Positions 33,277-44,959 of a stretch of DNA of 64,000 bases are shown piece after piece. The position numbers and the translations under genes are program-made. The notes under the pieces were generated by a model. It ran no database searches. It worked only from the letters and a program-made list of their open reading frames with translations, and was not told the DNA's origin. The DNA lies in contig QXEO01001565.1 of assembly GCA_007115705.1 (NCBI GenBank), positions 3,096,230 through 3,160,229 on the forward strand. Direction: 5' to 3'. The stretch's first letter is position 1. Each line of letters begins with the position of its first letter. This DNA is from Dactylis glomerata (Eukaryota; Streptophyta; Magnoliopsida; Poales; Poaceae).

Positions 33277-34134
33277 ATGGACGACACGCACGCGCACCGC
33301 CACAGGGGCAAGCGCTCCTCCCCCGCCGCCGCCGGCGGCACCCCGGCCCAGTACCGCGGGGTGCGGCGCCGGCCGTGGGGCAGGTTCGCAGCGGAGATCC
33401 GTGACCCCATGTCCAAGGCGCGGCGCTGGCTCGGCACGTACGACACCGCCGAGCAGGCGGCCTGCGCCTACGACGTCGCCGCGCGCTTCATGCGCGGCCC
33501 CAAGGCGCGCACCAACTTTCCCGTCTCCCCCGCCGAGACCTGGCCGTCCGCGCCGGGGTACTGGCCGTGGGGCCAGCGGACGGCGCATCAGCCGCAGGCG
33601 CCGCAGCTCAACACCTTCATCCTCCACAACCTCATGAGCTCCTCCCCGCGCGGCTGCGTCCTGCTTCACCACGCCGGCCACGGCCACGTCCACGCCCAGG
33701 TCGATCCCCCTTCCCCGCCAACCCCCACGCCACCGCCGCCGCCTCCTACAACCGCATCATCCGGCGTTACCATCGCCACGGCCTCGCCGTTGTTTGCTCC
33801 GGGAGCGGACGACGACGACGACGGCGACTGGGACTGGGCCGGCGTCCTGCAGGGGCGAGACCCGCCGGAGACGGGGCTGCTGCAGGACGTGGTGCACGGG
33901 TTCCATGCGAGCAGGCGGCCCCGCGACCACGTCTGCAGCGCCGAGCCGGTGCCGGCTTGGCCGCGGCGGCAGGAGACGCACGAGGCGTTCGACGGCATGT
34001 CCGAGGATGCCTACGAGGACTTGGGCGAGTTCCCAATGCCGTCGCAGGGGCTCCTCGAGGACGTGATCCAGTACCCGGCGTTCATGCAGGTCGTGGCGGC
34101 GCCATCCGCCATGGGCCGCAGCCGCTGGCCCTGA
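33277..34134 (+). CDS. AP2/ERF transcription factor, ESR1/DORNROSCHEN-like
   Basis: This intronless gene encodes 285 residues. One AP2/ERF domain spans residues 26-82, with YRGVRRRPWGRFAAEIRDP, the WLGTYDTAE strand and AAR..RG.KARTNFP. It has the Ala and Asp typical of ERF rather than DREB proteins, and should bind GCC-box-like DNA in the nucleus. Downstream, ETGLLQDVVHGF (198-209) and LEDVIQYPAFMQVVAAPSA near the C-terminus match motifs I recall from ESR1/DRN/DRNL of subgroup VIIIb, regulators of meristem and lateral-organ identity; in grasses related proteins affect inflorescence branching. Between them are a proline run (143-158) and an acidic DDDDDGDWDW stretch that may activate transcription. 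The start codon is the first ATG after the TATA box. High GC at third positions is normal for grass genes. No frame damage was seen, but the promoter carries a retroposon. The exact orthologue is not settled. Confidence 0.93.
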   Translation: MDDTHAHRHRGKRSSPAAAGGTPAQYRGVRRRPWGRFAAEIRDPMSKARRWLGTYDTAEQAACAYDVAARFMRGPKARTNFPVSPAETWPSAPGYWPWGQRTAHQPQAPQLNTFILHNLMSSSPRGCVLLHHAGHGHVHAQVDPPSPPTPTPPPPPPTTASSGVTIATASPLFAPGADDDDDGDWDWAGVLQGRDPPETGLLQDVVHGFHASRRPRDHVCSAEPVPAWPRRQETHEAFDGMSEDAYEDLGEFPMPSQGLLEDVIQYPAFMQVVAAPSAMGRSRWP

Positions 34135-35079
34135 TGTCTCCTTCCGCTCACGCCGCTCGTGGCCCGATCGATCTAGAGAGCATGCGATGTGCGCTCAGCT
34201 TTCTGTATGCAATCATCGGATAAATTAGTCGATTTGGCTTCTAGATTGCTTAGTCTTTATATGTGCCTCTATCTAAATTCTAATCAATCATGCTAGTGTG
34301 TAGTACTAGCTCATCTTCTGTTAGGTAGCAAATGCAAAGAAATTAAGCTTATGAATCTTGGTCCAGTTTTGTAATTGGGATCATGCATGGTGGTATGGTG
34401 CCATTCCTCTTTGCTGTGCGAATTTCCTACATTTTTGGCGACGTTCCTCTTTCCTTTGTTGCAAATTTGGCCTTTCAATGTATGTTCAAAAGATTTAGAT
34501 TTACTGATGCGGGCAATGGTTGTGTTCTCTGTCGATTCAAATCTGTGCCTACTCATGCAGCCTTCCACACCTGCTTTCCCACAATCAACGGTAACGCGTG
34601 TCCTGGTTGTTCATCTTACGGTGTTACCAATTGCTCACGGCCGTTCGCATGTGGCGCCGGCGGCACCGCGAGTCAGGCAGAGCGCGGCCCGTTCACGACG
34701 TACGGCGTCGCGCGCACCTGGCGAGCCGTCGTCCGTGCACACTGCAGCTGTCATCGATCGCCTCTCGGTGAACGCGTTAACTCTGCTCCGGTGAGAGGCA
34801 GTTTCATTTCTCTCCTCCCAACGGAAACGCCTTTGCACTCACAAGTTAATGCGGGGAGAAGTCGATGCACGTCTATCAAGCTGTTTTACTCCCATTATGA
34901 TGCAATAATTATTATTAACAGAATTTCCTTTTAATTGTTGCTAGAAAAGCACTTTCAACTCTTCACAATGTGCTGGCTGATCTACGTTTCGTTTTGGTTT
35001 TCTGGATTTTAACAATATACGAATAAAAGAAACATGAATTGGATCCCATAGCATGTCAAATCCTACACAAATGATTAGT
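34135..35079. other. 3' flank of the ESR1-like gene with a GC-rich island
   Basis: Probable 3' UTR lies in the first few hundred bases. No canonical AATAAA was found close by. Positions 34580-34800 form a CpG-rich island with overlapping short ORFs and no recognised domain. Confidence 0.35.
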
Positions 35080-35188
35080 AACTCTTCCTCCGATCCATAT
35101 TAACTTTCGCAAGTACAGATATATCTAGACGCATTTTAATGCTAGATACATCCGTATTTGCGAAAGATAATATGGGCTAGAGGTAGTA
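35080..35188. mobile_element. Short Stowaway-like MITE
   Basis: The left end CTTCCTCCGATCCATATTAA and right end TAATATGGGCTAGAGG pair imperfectly. TATCTAGACGCATTTTAATG and GCTAGATACATCCG form the usual inner arms. It is about 109 bp. Confidence 0.8.
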
Positions 35189-36264
35189 CTAAAATCTATA
35201 ATAAACGTTGTTGGTTGAACATGGAGTCCTTCAAATAATTAGGTTTATGCCTTAGTTATCAATTGGGAGAAAGAAAAACTCATGAGGTTGGACTCAAATA
35301 ACGGATCTATTTGGTTTGAAGGAACAGTGGAGAAAAAAAAAGCTAGGAATAAGTTTTTCTTTTTTTCATTAACTTTCATATTTTTTTCATCAAACAAGTA
35401 ATTTATAAACAAAAAATGTGGTGGTAGGGGCCTTCTCAATAGTTTTTTCATACAGAAAAGTTTCGGCAGGGTTCGAAAGAATGAAGCAAAGTGAAAATGG
35501 AGGAAAAGTTATTTTGATCTCAGATTGAAACAAAAAAACCGTAGGCAGTTTTTGATCTAGTCGGCTCTTTTTGTTGATGTGTGAAGAACGATATAACATT
35601 ATGTAGTTTGACAACTGATTTCACTTTTTTTATTCCTATGATTTGACCATGATTTTGAATCACCTGCTTTGCACATGTGTTCCTACCCTACTATTATTGT
35701 TTTTTGTTAGTCGTATATTTTAAAAACATGCCAACCAAAGAGAGGGATTCAAACATATTTCCATAAAAGTAAAGTTGATTCTCTAACACAACGTCATTGA
35801 CAAACAACTTATGTCTTATTATACACAAAAGTATGTCATTAAACAGATATGCGTACAAAAACAATAATGTCAGAGGTGCTTCGAATACTATGATTCATCA
35901 ATATGAGCAGAGCTTCTTCGCATACTATGACTCATCAATTTGAGTCGGTTCCAATTACACTAAATTAAATTGATTTCATATTTTTCCAATTTGTTTTTTT
36001 TATCTTTGGATGGTAGTAGCAACTATATATCTGAGTGCTTTAGAAAATGTCGCAAAGTCCCCAGACCGCCTTGTGTAGGTAAGCAGTACTAACACTGAAA
36101 CGCTCTGTTGACGTGGCCCTTGTGAGTAATCTCTCTGTCCAGGTTAATAAGTTGTGTGTGTGTTCCTATCATCAATTTGACCTATATAAGTTAAATTATA
36201 CAGCATAAAATTAAAAATGTAAAATATAACACCTGAAGTTTCGAATGATACAATTTTTTTTTGT
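35189..36264. other. AT-rich intergenic sequence
   Basis: No gene was recognised. A short imperfect repeat of CTATGATTCATCAATATGAG type occurs near 35890 and 35926. Confidence 0.5.
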
Positions 36265-36930
36265 AATATAGTATATCCATGTCAGTATCCCGATACGTAT
36301 CTTACTATCTTACGATTTTACGATACTACCGTGGTCAATCGGTACATATCGTGATGGTATCTTAATCTGGTAGTATCTTACTCGTATCCCGATATGTATC
36401 GTGGTATCTTTAGTATCCCGCTCCAAATACGATACAGTACGATCCACATCTATGATAAAAAAATAAGGACACGCCATCGTGGCAAGCTCAAGATTAAAAG
36501 TTGTTTTGTAATCGCAAGGCTAACAAAATATATAAAAAATACAACGTCCATTAGTTTGGTTGAGATGAGTTTAAAAAAGGACTTTGTACATGCAAGAAAG
36601 CAGTCAACTAGCGAGTTGTGTGTATTCATTTTTTTAAACCCGATCTTTTGTTTTGTGGGTTCCTAATTAGTTATGTTTGTATTATGTACCGGATGGGTGG
36701 GCCTATATTTATATTATAAATACTTCATTTTACATGATTAGACTCTATGAAAGACATAAAATATGTTTAAAATTAAAATTAAAATTTAGATATATTTTTA
36801 GGTACATTATTAATATATACATATATTTTATTAAAAATAAAAATCTCATAGTATCGTGGTACTACGATACGATACTGCTGACAAGAAAACGATACTACCT
36901 AAGATCCCGATACTGATAACCTTGAGTATA
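36265..36930. mobile_element. Candidate DNA transposon rich in GTATCG motifs
   Basis: The ends carry GTCAGTATCCCGATAC (36280) and GATCCCGATACTGATAAC (36903), an imperfect inverted pair. Repeated GTATC/GATAC words cluster in the outer 150-200 bases on both sides. The interior is AT-rich with no transposase. Superfamily and exact borders are uncertain. Confidence 0.45.
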
Positions 36931-37285
36931 TCTCATATGAAGTTGATCAAATGGACGACCTAGAGATAAGTGTATGACTAGTAAACCGGGACATAGAGAG
37001 CAACAAAAATCAAAAGTTGTGCTCTAAGAGCATCTCCACTCGGGATCCTCATACGGGCTCCGGCATGGCCATTTTTTGGCCCGTTTTGGGGGGCGCCGGC
37101 GCGAAATCAGAATTTGGGGCCGGTCGACGCCCAGCCGTGCACCCCAAACCGGCCATATGTGGCTATTTTTTGAATTATTTCAACACATGAGAATCAATCA
37201 AATTTGGAACAAAGCATACGAATTAAACAAGTTTGAATCAGAAATCACACAAATTATTCAAGTTTCAAACACAATGGCCACCAAA

Positions 37286-38244
37286 CTAGAGAGCAGCTTT
37301 CAGGTTACACAGATGCTCGATCAAATCATTCTGCAGCTGTTGATGAGTGTTGGAGTCTCGAAGTTCTTGACGCTTGGCCAGAAAAGTGGCAAAGGCAGTA
37401 GGCACCTGATGATCAACATTTGCAAGAGGACCCTGGCGATGGTATGGTTGAGTGTCGAACACTGGGTTCTCCCACTCGCTCTCGATGATCATGTTGTGCA
37501 GGATGATACAAACAGTCATGACCTCCCACATCTGATTCTTGGACCATGTAAGCGCAGGATACCGGACAATGGCAAAACGAGCTTGCAGCACACAAAATGC
37601 CCTCTCCACATCCTTCCTGCAAGCCTCCTGGCACTGAGTAAACCAAGCTTTCTTCCCTCCAGGCACTGCATTTGTAATTGTCTTCACAAATGTAGACCAC
37701 TTTGGATAGATGCCATCAGCCAAATAGTAGCCCTTGTCATAGTGGTGGCCATTGATCACATAATCCACAGGAGGAGAATTGCCTGAAACAAGCTTGGCAA
37801 ACACATCCGAGCACTAGAACCCTCTGTTTGCATTCTGTGCCAGCAGATGAGCAGTGTCCTCTTCATTGGGTGTGCGCAAATATGTGTCGCCAAACACCGC
37901 CACAATAGCCCTGCAAAACCTATACATGCAATCAATGGCCGTGGACTCGGCCATGCGCAGGTAGTCGTCCTGTGTGTCTCTAGGCATTCCATAGGCGAGC
38001 ATACGAAGGGCAACTGTGCATTTCTGGATAGTGGAGAAGCCAAGCGTACCGATGCAGTCCCTCTTCAGCTTGAAGTAGTCGTCGAACTCCCTCAGTTTCT
38101 CGACGATCTTGAGGAAGAGCTTCCTACTCATCCTGAAACGGCGGCGGAATGTGACATCGTCGTGCACTGGATCATCGGCGAAGTAGTCTGCATACAATAT
38201 GCAGTACCCTTCCATCCTCGTCCTCGGCTTGCTCTTGCGGCGGC
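37286..38244 (-). pseudogene. PIF/Harbinger transposase, C-terminal part
   Basis: The piece after the retrotransposon insertion starts in the frame RRKSKPRTRMEGYCILYADY and continues through SRKLFLKIVEKLREFDDYF and CTVALRMLAYGMPRDTQDDY, the N-terminal region of plant Harbinger transposases. It stops at RGF followed by TAG at 37814. In the same frame it resumes directly with CSDVFAKL, then YYLADGIYPKWSTFVKTI and AFCVLQARFAIVRYPALTW to the stop at 37286. In intact relatives about 60 residues lie between RGF and the VFAKL motif, holding the first catalytic aspartates of the DDE nuclease. They are deleted here, so the protein cannot cut DNA. Confidence 0.9.
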
Positions 38245-39837
38245 TGATACGTCTCAAACATATCTATAATTTTTGATGCTCCATGCTTGTTTTTACACCA
38301 TTTGTATATTGTTTCGTTACACTTAGTGGTACTTTTATACATTTTCCGGAACTAACCTATTAACGAAGTGCCACAGTGCCAGTTTCCTGTTTTCTGCTGT
38401 TTTTGTGTTTCAGAAGTGATACACAGGAAATATTCTCGGAATTGGACGAAACAAGTTCCTGAAGTCATATTTCACGGGGAAGCTCCCAAACATCCGAAGA
38501 CCTGACGGAGGGGGGCCACGTGGCCCCCACACACAGGGGCGGCGCGGCCACCCCCCTGGCCGCGCCAGGCCCGCATGAGGGGCCGTGGTCCCTCCTCTGA
38601 CATCGTACTTTCGCCTATATATACCCCCTGACGAGAAAAACCTAAAGGCCCGATCAGTTTTCCAGAATACATCGCGATCCGCCGCCGCCGTCGACCCGAA
38701 GATCGGGAGGGTCCAGAAGCTCTTCCCGGCACCCTGCCGGAGAGGGGAATCGCCACCGGAGGTCTTCTTCATCGCCATGCTTGCCTCCGGAGCGATGAGT
38801 GAGTAGTCTACCTTGGACTATGGGTCCATAGCAGTAGCTAGCTGGTTGTCTTCTCCACCATGTGCTTCATGTTTAGATCTCATGAGCTGCCCTACATGAT
38901 TGAGATCACCGTTATGTAATTCTATGATGTTGGTTTGTTGGGATCCGATGAATATTGGTGTTTATGATTAAGTTGATGTACTGAATTATATCTTTTGTTA
39001 TCTCTATGTTGTTTATGATCTTGCATGCTCTCCGTTGTTAGTAGCTATCTTGGCCGAGTAGTTGCTAGTGACTCCAAGAGGGGGTATTTATGCTCGATAG
39101 TGGGTTCATGCCTCTATTTCACCTGAGGGAGTGACAGAAACCTCTAAGGTGGTAGATGTGCTGTTGCTACTAGGGAGAAAACAACATTCATATGCTCAAG
39201 GGCATATGCTTTGTTTACATTACACACTTTGCTTAATGCAATTATCTGTTGTTCGCAACTTAATACTTTTGGGGTGTTCGGATGATATCCCCGAGGGTGG
39301 ATTATTAGTCATAGATGCAGTTGGATGGCGGTCTATGTATTTTGTTGTAATGCCCAGAGTAAATCTCATAGTGATCTTCTTGACATATCACGTTATCTTT
39401 ATTCTATCAATTGCCCAACTGTAATTTGTTTACCCAGCATGTTATTTATCTATGGAGAGACACCACTAGTGAACTGTGGACCCCGGTCCTATTTTAATCA
39501 TATTGCAATCACCTGTTTACTTTTCCCGCACTGTTTATTTTACTCGCATATTACTACTGTTTTCCACTCGATACAATCATAACCTTTGTTTCAAGCAAAC
39601 CGGTGAGATTGACAACCTCATCGCAAGTTGGGGACAAAGTATTTGTTTGTGTGTGTGCAGGTTCCACAAACACCTTCAGTCGTCATCGTCTCTCTTCTCC
39701 TGATCGATAAACCTTGGTTTCTTAACTGAGGGAAAACTAGCCGCTGCACTCATCATACCTTCCTCTTGGGGTTCCCAATGGGCTGGTCATTCACCACGCA
39801 CAAGGACTGTCTGTTGCCACATTCACCTGAAGCATCA
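38245..39837 (+). mobile_element. 5' LTR of the 38245-44791 element
   Basis: It begins TGATACGTCTCAAACATATC and ends CACCTGAAGCATCA. A TATA-like CTATATATA at 38614-38622 is the likely promoter core, followed by GC-rich leader sequence. Confidence 0.95.
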
Positions 39838-39847
39838 GCTACTTTTC

Positions 39848-39865
39848 TGGCGCCGTTGCCGGGGA
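39848..39865 (+). promoter_or_regulatory. Primer-binding site, tRNA-Asp type
   Basis: TGGCGCCGTTGCCGGGGA, ten bases inside the LTR edge, is complementary to the 3' end of tRNA-Asp. Confidence 0.92.
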
Positions 39866-40024
39866 AGAGAGAAGACTTTTGCGAGGGGAGTTCTTCGCAC
39901 ACACATTCTTTACTTTGTTATTTTTTTTGCTTTACTTTATTTTATTTTACCTGCATTGCTTTATATCAAAAATCCAAAAAAATTAGAATCCTTGGTTGTT
40001 GTTTTTACTTTACTTTAGTTTATC

Positions 40025-40621
40025 ATGCTGTTTCCTAAGTTCGTTCTGGAGGACCTCTCAGTAGGTAGTGGTTCGATTATTGGAAATAGAAACATTGAGG
40101 AGTTCTTTAATCACATTAGTATGCATGACAAAGTTGAGGAAAAGTCTTGGATTGAGCTTGCTCCTAGTATTGAAGTTGCTTCTGTTTGTTTAATTGATAT
40201 GTTGGAAACTAGGTTTGCTAGTCTTAATCCCTATATGCAATACATGTTCCTCAAGCTTCATGAAATTGAGGATCCCGAAAAGAAAGCTTTTATCTTGGAA
40301 ACTCTGCGCCTAGAATTTAAGGATGTCGTTGTTGAAGCTAGGAAGGTTCTTAAACGTTTTAATAAACTCGGTTCTCCTATAAATGTTATTAGTACAGATG
40401 ATAAAGAGCCCGAAATACCTATTCCTTGCAAGCTTTTGGGATTGAGTGAAGCTTTTGAAAATAATTTTGACTGGATTTGTCCTGAAAATCTTTTTGATGA
40501 GAATAGTGTGCCAAAGAATGATCACAAAGAGTCTTCTAAAACTTATGTGGATGAAATACAATGTCTTATTGATAAGACCTCTGCTGTTGATCTTGATGCT
40601 TCATCACTTGATATTACTTGA
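40025..40621 (+). CDS. 198-residue ORF of a non-autonomous Athila-type element
   Basis: This intact ORF starts about 160 bases after the primer-binding site. It is acidic and mostly helical-looking (motifs EEFFNHISMHDKVEEKSWIE, EDPEKKAFILETLRLEF). I recognise no gag, protease or polymerase domain. Its last codons read LDASSLDIT, the same ending as the gag-protease frame of the element at 63422, and the following 60 bases are also shared, so it occupies the slot of the normal polyprotein. It may be a diverged N-terminal gag piece or a replacement ORF. Function is unknown. Confidence 0.65.
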   Translation: MLFPKFVLEDLSVGSGSIIGNRNIEEFFNHISMHDKVEEKSWIELAPSIEVASVCLIDMLETRFASLNPYMQYMFLKLHEIEDPEKKAFILETLRLEFKDVVVEARKVLKRFNKLGSPINVISTDDKEPEIPIPCKLLGLSEAFENNFDWICPENLFDENSVPKNDHKESSKTYVDEIQCLIDKTSAVDLDASSLDIT

Positions 40622-41256
40622 TTCGCAATTTTCTGCGCCTAGCTCAAAGGCGTTAAAGAAAAGCACTCTTGGGAGATAACCCATTGTTTACTTTTCAGTA
40701 CTTTTTCTTTTATTTGAGTCTTGGAAGTCATTACTACTGTAATGACCGCTCCTTATCTTGTTTATTTCGTTTTTGTGCCAAGAGAAGCCTCTAATTTGAG
40801 TGAGGTAAAGATTTGGGGTTATTGCTGTCCTGAAACTGTTTTCGGTGCTGCACCGTAAAAATTCGTGAAAATTCTCTGTTTATCTTTTGGACCTGCGATT
40901 TCTTGTGCATATGCCCCAGGTTATATCCAAACTTTTCTTAGTTGAACACTTTTTGATTTGAGCAACATAAAATCCCTCAAAAATTCGTCCATTATCAGCT
41001 GTTCAGTTTTGACAGATTTCTGCCAATATTTGTTTTTGCCACTTTATCGCTTTCTTTTGAGTTCTTTTTGATCATGGAACTCTTGTGGAAGTTGATACAG
41101 TAGTATATACTTTATATGTGGTGGTTTTGGGTTGAAACCTGAAGCTAAAAGAGGTTGAATATATTTTATGCTTACACTAATGTTGCTAATAGAATTGTGT
41201 TTAGTTTTGTATGAAGGAAGTTTTCAAGTGTAGGGATTGGAGAATGATGAGATGAG

Positions 41257-41562
41257 TTGAAGAATGGACAAAAGCTCAAGCTTGGGGATGCCCATGCATT
41301 ACCCCAAGAAATATCCAAGAAGTACAAGCGTCAAAGCTTGGGGATGCCCCGGAGGCACCCCTTCTTCATCGGCAAAAATCAGGTCACCTTTCAAAACACT
41401 ATATTTTTATTGCTTCATGCACTATGTGTTTTTCTTGGAGCGTCAGTTGTTTTAGTTTTCTTAGTTGGTTTAGTTTGTTTGTCTGCTGCAATAAATGGTT
41501 GGACCCCAACAAATTTCCTTTGGAGGAGATGTACTCGTTTTCATTTGCAAAGAATGCTCTAG
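41257..41562 (+). CDS. Small membrane-type ORF shared by Athila-type elements
   Basis: The ORF encodes 101 residues. A basic N-terminus (KKYKRQSLGM) precedes a hydrophobic stretch at about residues 47-80 and a basic tail (WRRCTRFHLQR). A nearly identical ORF lies in the element at 58895 (62786-62481), and a frameshifted relative in element A (18882-18418). Athila elements are known to carry env-like ORFs downstream of pol, but no env motif is recognised here. Conservation may be at the nucleotide level only. Confidence 0.35.
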   Translation: MKNGQKLKLGDAHALPQEISKKYKRQSLGMPRRHPFFIGKNQVTFQNTIFLLLHALCVFLGASVVLVFLVGLVCLSAAINGWTPTNFLWRRCTRFHLQRML

Positions 41563-43198
41563 TTGTCACTCTTATTAAAAATCGAGTGTTCTACTTTTTC
41601 TGCTACTGCTTTTGGTTTTCGTTTTCGCTTTGATATGCGTTCAGATCTTGTCATATCTTTTCATCAAGGTGTATTTTTGCCTCTGATCTTTATTGGTTTT
41701 CATCAAAAGAGGTATTTATAAAATTTCAAATGGTGTTGGAAAAGAGAAAAAGCTTTGTGCAAAATAGTGGTACAAGAAGGAGCTTGTGTAGACTGCAGCT
41801 TAGGCTTTTTCATGTCATGCTTGATGTCTTTTTGATAGTATGCTTAGTGGGTTTTGCTGTAGCATGACTTGTCTCAAATAACTGAGATTGCTTAATGAGC
41901 CTTTGAAAAAAATCATGCGTTGTTTTTATTGTATGGAAGCATTATTTTGGTTTTCTCCTTGATGCTTTATTTGGGTTGACTTGGCGCATGCTCACACATG
42001 TTAGACTCTTCCAAAGTCGCCATTAGCCTTCATGATCATTTAGTTTTTGACTTTTGATGCCATCATATGCTTCTTGTAGTGTCACTTTGTCGCTTTGCAT
42101 GATTATGGCCATTATTGCTCTCTTAGTTGGTCGCTCCCAGTCTTTTGCTAGCCCTTGCCTTGTACTGAGTATGAGCTCTACTCGTGCATCCAACTCCTAA
42201 AAGCCAAGTTTGCCATTGTGTCCACTATAAATTCCTATGCATGGTATTTGTAAGCCATTCCAAAGTAAATTTTTGTGTGCTACCTTTCAAAAACCTTCAA
42301 AATACTTCTCGTTTTGTGACACTGTTTTCAGCTCATGGGGACGTAGTGGTCGGATTTGCTATCTTCCATATTGCTTATTCCAAAAAGAAAAAAAAGGGAA
42401 AAAAGAAAGAAAAAAAGGCACTCCTCCAAAGAATGTGAATGTTGGTGGGCACCCGATGGAATCGGTTAGCCATGGTATGTGAAAGGAAAAGGTGGGGAGG
42501 AGTGCCAAATTTATAAAAAGAGCACGAAGTGCCAATCTCTCTCTCAAAAACTTGCTTTATTTTTGTATGGAAGATAGTAAGAACCCCATTGTCAGTCGTT
42601 GACAAAGACAACCACCTCTCAAAATCAAGGTTTATCTCTGTTTTACAAATGAAAAGCTCTAGCACATGTTTAAATCACTGCTTCCCTCTGCGAAGGGCCT
42701 TTCTTTTACTTTTATGTTGAGTCACCACCTTCTTTCTTTATGCACCATTAAGAGAGCATAGTTGTCATTCTTAGTGTGATATGCATTGTCCCAAAGTTCA
42801 TTGATTGACTCATATTGTTGGTTTCACTTGTTCTTAAATTATTTGTATCTAGTCGCCCTCTTAAACTTTGAGGTGTCCTATGCATTTATGTTTTGCTCTC
42901 TTTGAAGGACAAGCTGAAAACCATTTGTATGTTTTTCCTTATGATTTGAACACACGTTTGACTTTCATTGTTTTTCATGATCTTTTGTTTGTGTTCATTT
43001 GCATGTTTACAACATGGTTGCTAAGTTCTTATTGTCATGATTATATCTTTCATGCCCATGTTTTAAGTTCTATTGATCCCAGCTCATCAATGCTTACATA
43101 TATGATCAAGATTGTGTAGGTGCATGTCACCTCAAAAATTATTCTTTTGTTATCACTTACCTACTCGAGGACGAGCAGGAGTTAAGCTTGGGGATGCT
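41563..43198 (+). other. Non-coding 3' internal region of the 38245-44791 element
   Basis: AT-rich sequence collinear with 60487-62480 (inverted) and with 16582-18400 (inverted) in the sister elements. Many short ORFs occur with no domain. It ends in the purine tract used to prime plus-strand synthesis. Confidence 0.7.
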
Positions 43199-44791
43199 TG
43201 ATACGTCTCAAACGTATCTATAATTTTTGACGCTCCATGCTTGTTTTTACACCATTTGTATATTGTTTCGTTACACTTAGTGGTACTTTTATACATTTTC
43301 CGGAACTAACCTATTAACGAAGTGCCACAGTGCCAGTTTCCTGTTTTCTGCTATTTTTGTGTTTCAGAAGTGATACACAGGAAATATTCTCGGAATTGGA
43401 CGAAACAAGTTCCTGAAGTCATATTTCACGGGGAAGCTCCCAAACATCCGAAGACCTGACGGAGGGGGGCCACGTGGCCCCCACACACAGGGGCGGCGCG
43501 GCCACCCCCCTGGCCGTGCCGGGCCCGCGTGAGGGGCCGTGGTCCCTCCTCTGACATCGTACTTTCGCCTATATATACCCCCTGACGAGAAAAACCTAAA
43601 GGCCCGATCAGTTTTCCAGAATATATCGCGATCCGCCGCCGCCGTCGACCCGAAGATCGGGAGGGTCCAGAAGCTCTTCCCGGCACCCTGCCGGAGAGGG
43701 GAATCGCCATCGGAGGTCTTCTTCATCGCCATGCTTGCCTCCGGAGCGATGAGTGAGTAGTCTACCTTGGACTATGGGTCCATAGCAGTAGCTAGCTGGT
43801 TGTCTTCTCCACCATGTGCTTCATGTTTAGATCTCATGAGCTGCCCTACATGATTGAGATCACCGTTATGTAATTCTATGATGTTGGTTTGTTGGGATCC
43901 GATGAATATTGGTGTTTATGATTAAGTTGCTATACTGAATTATATCTTTTGTTATCTCTATGTTGTTTATGATCTTGCATGCTCTCCGTTGTTAGTAGCT
44001 ATCTTGGCCGAGTAGTTGCTAGTGACTCCAAGAGGGGGTATTTATGCTCGATAGTGGGTTCATGCCTCTATTTCACCTGGGGGAGTGACAGAAACCTTTA
44101 AGGTGGTAGATGTGCTGTTGCTACTAGGGAGAAAACAACATTCATATGCTCAAGGGCATATGCTTTGTTTACATTACACACTTTGCTTAATGCAATTATC
44201 TGTTGTTCGCAACTTAATACTTTTGGGGTGTTCGGATGATATCCCCGAGGGTGGATTATTAGTCATAGATGCAGTTGGATGGCGGTATATGTATTTTGTT
44301 GTAATGCCCAGAGTAAATCTCATAGTGATCTTCTTGACATATCACGTTATCTTTATTCTATCAATTGCCCAACTGTAATTTGTTTACCCAGCATGTTATT
44401 TATCTATGGAGAGACACCACTAGTGAACTATGGACCCCGGTCCTATTTTAATCATATTGCAATCACCTGTTTACTTTTCCCGCACTGTTTATTTTACTCG
44501 CATATTACTACTGTTTTCCACTCGATACACTCATAACCTTTGTTTCAAGCAAACCGGTGAGATTGACAACCTCATCGCAAGTTGGGGACAAAGTATTTGT
44601 TTGTGTGTGTGCAGGTTCCACAAACACCTTCAGTCGTCATCGTCTCTCTTCTCCTGATCGATAAACCTTGGTTTCTTAACTGAGGGAAAACTAGCCGCTG
44701 CACTCATCATACCTTCCTCTTGGGGTTCCCAACGGGCTGGTCATTCACCACGCACAAGGACTGTCTGTTGCCACATTCACCGGAAGCATCA
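43199..44791 (+). mobile_element. 3' LTR of the 38245-44791 element
   Basis: Same length as the 5' LTR, with about 16 differences. It ends CACCGGAAGCATCA, followed by the TSD GCGGC. A TATA-like CTATATATA is at 43568-43576. Confidence 0.95.
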
Positions 44792-44796
44792 GCGGC

Positions 44797-44959
44797 CAGG
44801 CGCCGAGCCGCCGCGTCCAGGCTTGTCCTCCTCCAGGATCATGGTCAGGAGGGCGACGAGGATAGACAGGTGCTCGTCGTCCCCGGCCGATGCTGCATTG
44901 ATCGCAGCGATCTCCTCATCCATCATAGCGGCCATGACCTCCTCGTCGTCCGAGTCCAT
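44797..44959 (-). pseudogene. PIF/Harbinger transposase, N-terminal part
   Basis: From the ATG at 44959 (MDSDDEEVMAAMMDEEIAA) the acidic N-terminus typical of plant Harbinger transposases runs to 44797, where the retrotransposon's target site interrupts it. It continues at 38244 on the other side of the insertion. Confidence 0.85.

Larger units (their letters stand above)
38245..44791 (+). mobile_element. Athila-type Gypsy element, complete but non-autonomous
   Basis: It has 1593-bp LTRs at 38245-39837 and 43199-44791, both TG...CA, and the TSD GCGGC at 38240-38244 and 44792-44796. The primer-binding site is at 39848. The 3.36-kb interior holds a 198-residue ORF, a 101-residue ORF with a membrane-like segment, and long non-coding sequence ending in a purine-rich tract (GTTAAGCTTGGGGATGCT). 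No protease, reverse transcriptase, RNase H or integrase is present. By-eye comparison of the LTRs finds about 16 substitutions, mostly transitions (about 1%), roughly 0.4 My at the commonly used grass rate of 1.3e-8 per site per year. It interrupts Harbinger 1. Confidence 0.95.

Noticed and set aside
33567..34223. 218-codon plus-strand ORF overlapping the AP2/ERF gene
   Set aside because: An alternative frame of a GC-rich gene; no domain, and the AP2 frame explains the region.
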